Assembly: GCA_028671895.1 (NCBI GenBank)
Contig: CM053796.1
Coordinates: 42,902,860-42,966,859 of the forward strand
Source of the DNA: Oenanthe sinensis
Taxonomy: Eukaryota; Streptophyta; Magnoliopsida; Apiales; Apiaceae
Reading direction: 5' to 3'
DNA length: 64,000 bases
Below the pieces are notes generated by a model. The model saw only the letters and a list, made by a program, of their open reading frames with translations. It searched no databases and was not told where the DNA came from. A program made the position numbers and the translations under genes. Of this stretch, positions 60,867-64,000 are shown in pieces (the stretch's first letter is position 1; each line of letters opens with the position of its first letter).

Positions 60867-63800
60867 CATGTCAAAAGGCTACTAAGGTCATTTTATTTAT
60901 AAAGTTGATAAGAAAACCTTATTCCGCACATTTGATTATTGCTACTGTTTCCTTAATTATTGTCTTTATTGTTGAATAGTGTTTCCACCAACTCATGCTC
61001 ATCTACAATTCCTAAACTCTAAAATCTATCTAATCTCCCACTTATATTCAGTTATACGTGTCAACTTTCTATTGAGTAAGCGAGTGACACGTGCACTATG
61101 CCACTATACGATGCATGCGTTGTTATCTTTCACTTATATTTTTACATACAAATATTTTTAAAATATGAATATTTAGGAAGTGTGATTTTATAAACTTGTT
61201 TTATTAGTATTAATAATAGAAATAATTTTTAAAAAAATATTTATAAAATATAAAAAATTATTTACCAAACCCATATTTATAAATTATATTTTCCTTACAG
61301 AGTCGATTTCTACATGATTAACAAACACAATTTTTATATTTTCTATAAATTACAATTTTCTTAAAAATTTAAAATTTCATAAAAAATAAATTCTTACTAT
61401 ATACCAAAACCAAACAATCACCTTCCTTAATTATCTTGTTGTTCAAACACTACAAAATTATTATTATTATTGTTAGAACTGCACTTGTGGACGTGAGGAC
61501 GTCGGTTATAGATAGACTCATAGTTATAGATGTCATGTTATTGTAAACATACTAATTTTTTTAATTAATCATCAAAAAGTATTTATATTAATTATAGTCT
61601 AATGTATAATTTTTTTTGAAAACGATGAACATTTGATTAATAGATAAAGGTTGTGAGGGTTTTTTCCGTCAATATATTTAACTAATCTCATAAGTCGTAA
61701 CCTAAATTATGAATACTATAAGAAAAACATTCCTCCAGAATTTTAGAAAATAACACATTCATATCAGAAAAAAATGACACATTTTAGAAAATAAATTACA
61801 TAATTACAAATATTGTATACCAAAAACATGTTTCCGCATTCATCTTTTATCTACAATTAATAACTCGTCCAAGTAAATCTGAAAAACACGAAAACAAACC
61901 AACAAAAACAAATAAGTCGATGAATGTGTGAAGTAAGTATATAGTATAAAATTATAAAATAAAAATTTCAAGAAGTCATCTAATTATATCTTATATATAA
62001 TAATAGTAAGAGAAATCTTATCCAAATACTACCAAATGTTAAAGGATCGATTCATAATAATTACATAATATTATATATTAATTATTTATAAGTTATAATT
62101 ATTATTAAGATTTCTAACAATTATATTTTTTCTTACTTTATTTCATATTATAACTCAAACTCTATTAGATATCATACTAATATATAAATTTGAACTTAAA
62201 GAACTATTTTGGAGTTAAATTAAAAAGAAAATTAGTAATTATTGTGCAACTTACACGACAAATATTGTTTGAGTCATATTTTGAGTTTTAAAAGTCATGG
62301 ACGATTTTACAGCCTACTTGAAACTTACTAAATTATCTTTAATTATAAGGTGATTCAACATCCAAAATACAACCGAAACCGCCTGTAATCTAGACAGAAA
62401 AGACAGTTAAGAATTTTTAGGAAACTTTTTATAATTGGTTTAAAACATTAAAATACTTTTTATATTAGATTTATATAGAGACTTGTCATATATAAAACAT
62501 TATTATATATTATTATTAAATTAGTGTAGAAATAGTATTATAGTTTTACATACAGATAGATGGATGAGTATCCTGAATTTTAAAGTTTTTATTATATAAA
62601 TCATTTCCATAAAAATATTTAATACACTATATAAGATATCATGGTAACTTTATACAGAGAACCAATTACCTTACAGGAGAAATTATTATATTGAGAACTT
62701 ATAAATCTTACTAACTCATTGGTTTTAATCGAATTGAAGAAATTAGGTTTTTAAAATAATAATTATTTGAGTTCTCCAAGTTCAACCTTAGCCTAAGATA
62801 TTAAATATATATTCTATTTTGTTATTATATTATATATAATACTATATCAAAAACACGTATGTTATCACATACTTTGAATCATGCTATTTTGATAAATAAA
62901 ATAAATCAAATTAAAATTAAAATAATATAAAATAATAATTTTTAATAATTTTTTTAAATTTAATTAATTTATATATGAAAAAATTATATTAAATTAATTT
63001 TTAATAACTGAGGACTAATGTTAACTATTTTTATAATTAAAAGTCGTTTATATTTCTAAAATAATGTTATTACACATGTTGAATTGCCATAACACAAATT
63101 AAGTATTAATATGGAGTAATATGTTTCGTTCAATAAAGCTGTCATATATCATTATGAAAAAGTGGGATGTAAAAATTATTATGACGATAATTGTTATGTA
63201 TCGTTTTATTTTTTTAATATTAACTTAAAATTTAAATCTTATTAGCAATATAATAACATCTATTATTTATTCATGCAATGTTTAAATTATATATATTATA
63301 TGATTATTTATAAATTACAATTAATACTATACTACTGAAAATTTAATAATATAAAAAAACTTATTCAAATGAATAATTATATTATCATATTATTAACAGA
63401 TACATATATATTATATTTCATATAACATAATATCTATTAAATTTTATATAAATTAAGCATAATAGAGATCTTATCAACAATATATTTAAATCTAATATAT
63501 ATAATCTTAACTATATTAAACATATGTTTCATATATTAAAGAATCATATTCATAATATTTCAAATTGCAAAATTTTACATATTTATATATTATTATTAAT
63601 ATAAATTTATATTTTGTGCAATGTGCATATTTATTTTTTATAATTTTTTTATTGGTATTTAATTTGATTGATGTAAAAATATATAATTTAAATAACTAAT
63701 ATAATTGTAAAATATTAAGACTTTTTAAATTTATAAAAATATTAATAATTTTAAAATAAATAATTTAATTAATAAAATAAAATATCCGTACATCGCACAT

Positions 63801-64000
63801 GTTAAAATCTAGTATGACATAATTGTCATAAACGATATATAACCACTATTAGATAGGGTCAAAAGGTCATAAAAATGATCATACCATATATACGTATAAA
63901 AAGTCAAAAGCGTTCAAAATTTCAGATCCAAATGATATGAAAACATATACAGATGATACGAATCAAATCCAAAAAATATGAAAACAGATCTAGAGAATTA

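Larger units (their letters stand above)
58634..64000. other. AT-rich intergenic DNA to the right edge
   Basis: 58634-58870 is the TBL 3' UTR. 59100-59480 is less AT-rich, with broken coding-like frames on the minus strand but no recognised protein. A pogo-like element lies at 59984-60866. From 61150 to 64000 the DNA is extremely AT-rich, with a CACTA-like start near 61449 and a Helitron-like end near 63786. No intact gene. Confidence 0.6.

Noticed and set aside
61445..61545. CACTA transposon end (CACTACAAAA) with ACGTCGGTTATAG subterminal motif
   Set aside because: Only one end and one subterminal motif are seen; too little to define an element.
1..64000. CRISPR arrays, bacterial operons, rRNA, clear tRNA genes, viral or toxin genes
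   Set aside because: None seen; the window is ordinary plant nuclear DNA. Apparent repeats are tandem duplications, microsatellites or transposon remains.

Overview
This 64 kb window is nuclear DNA from a flowering plant, almost certainly a eudicot. The genes have many short introns with GT-AG (twice GC-AG) borders, and the protein families are plant-specific or have plant architecture: a PLS-type PPR protein, a BOI-related RING E3, an F-box/kelch protein, an NIK/SARK-like receptor kinase, a TRICHOME BIREFRINGENCE-LIKE protein and the separate ACLA subunit of ATP-citrate lyase. Intergenic DNA is very AT-rich and full of decayed transposons. The species cannot be named from the sequence alone.

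Layout. Minus strand, 1-19 kb: the 5' part of an intronless PPR gene (runs off the left edge), pyroglutamyl-peptidase I (4 coding exons, 217 aa), an RNA polymerase II CTD phosphatase of the CPL4 type (8 exons, 455 aa) and a BOI-related RING ubiquitin ligase (3 coding exons, 335 aa). Next comes a truncated Ty3/gypsy-like retrotransposon (21.2-23.5 kb, minus) with one LTR, a decayed gag and a nested hAT-type MITE. Plus strand, 25-59 kb: a multipass membrane protein of unknown function (325 aa), ACLA (12 coding exons, 423 aa), an F-box/kelch protein (378 aa), an LRR receptor kinase (11 exons, 620 aa) and a TBL O-acetyltransferase-like protein (5 exons, 580 aa). The last 5 kb is AT-rich and holds a pogo/Emigrant-like element with a transposase remnant.

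For the eight complete genes I placed exon borders by hand and checked that the phases join; all eight give a single open frame of the length expected for the family. The genes do not form a pathway or cluster; they are independent single genes, as is normal in plant chromosomes.

I found no new biological system. The most interesting items are a decayed copy of ACLA exon 1 inside ACLA intron 1, two GC-AG introns, a 41-42 bp minisatellite beside paired copies of an unclassified repeat, a nested MITE with a perfect 8-bp target duplication, the pogo-like transposase remnant, and several perfect or near-perfect short tandem duplications in introns.
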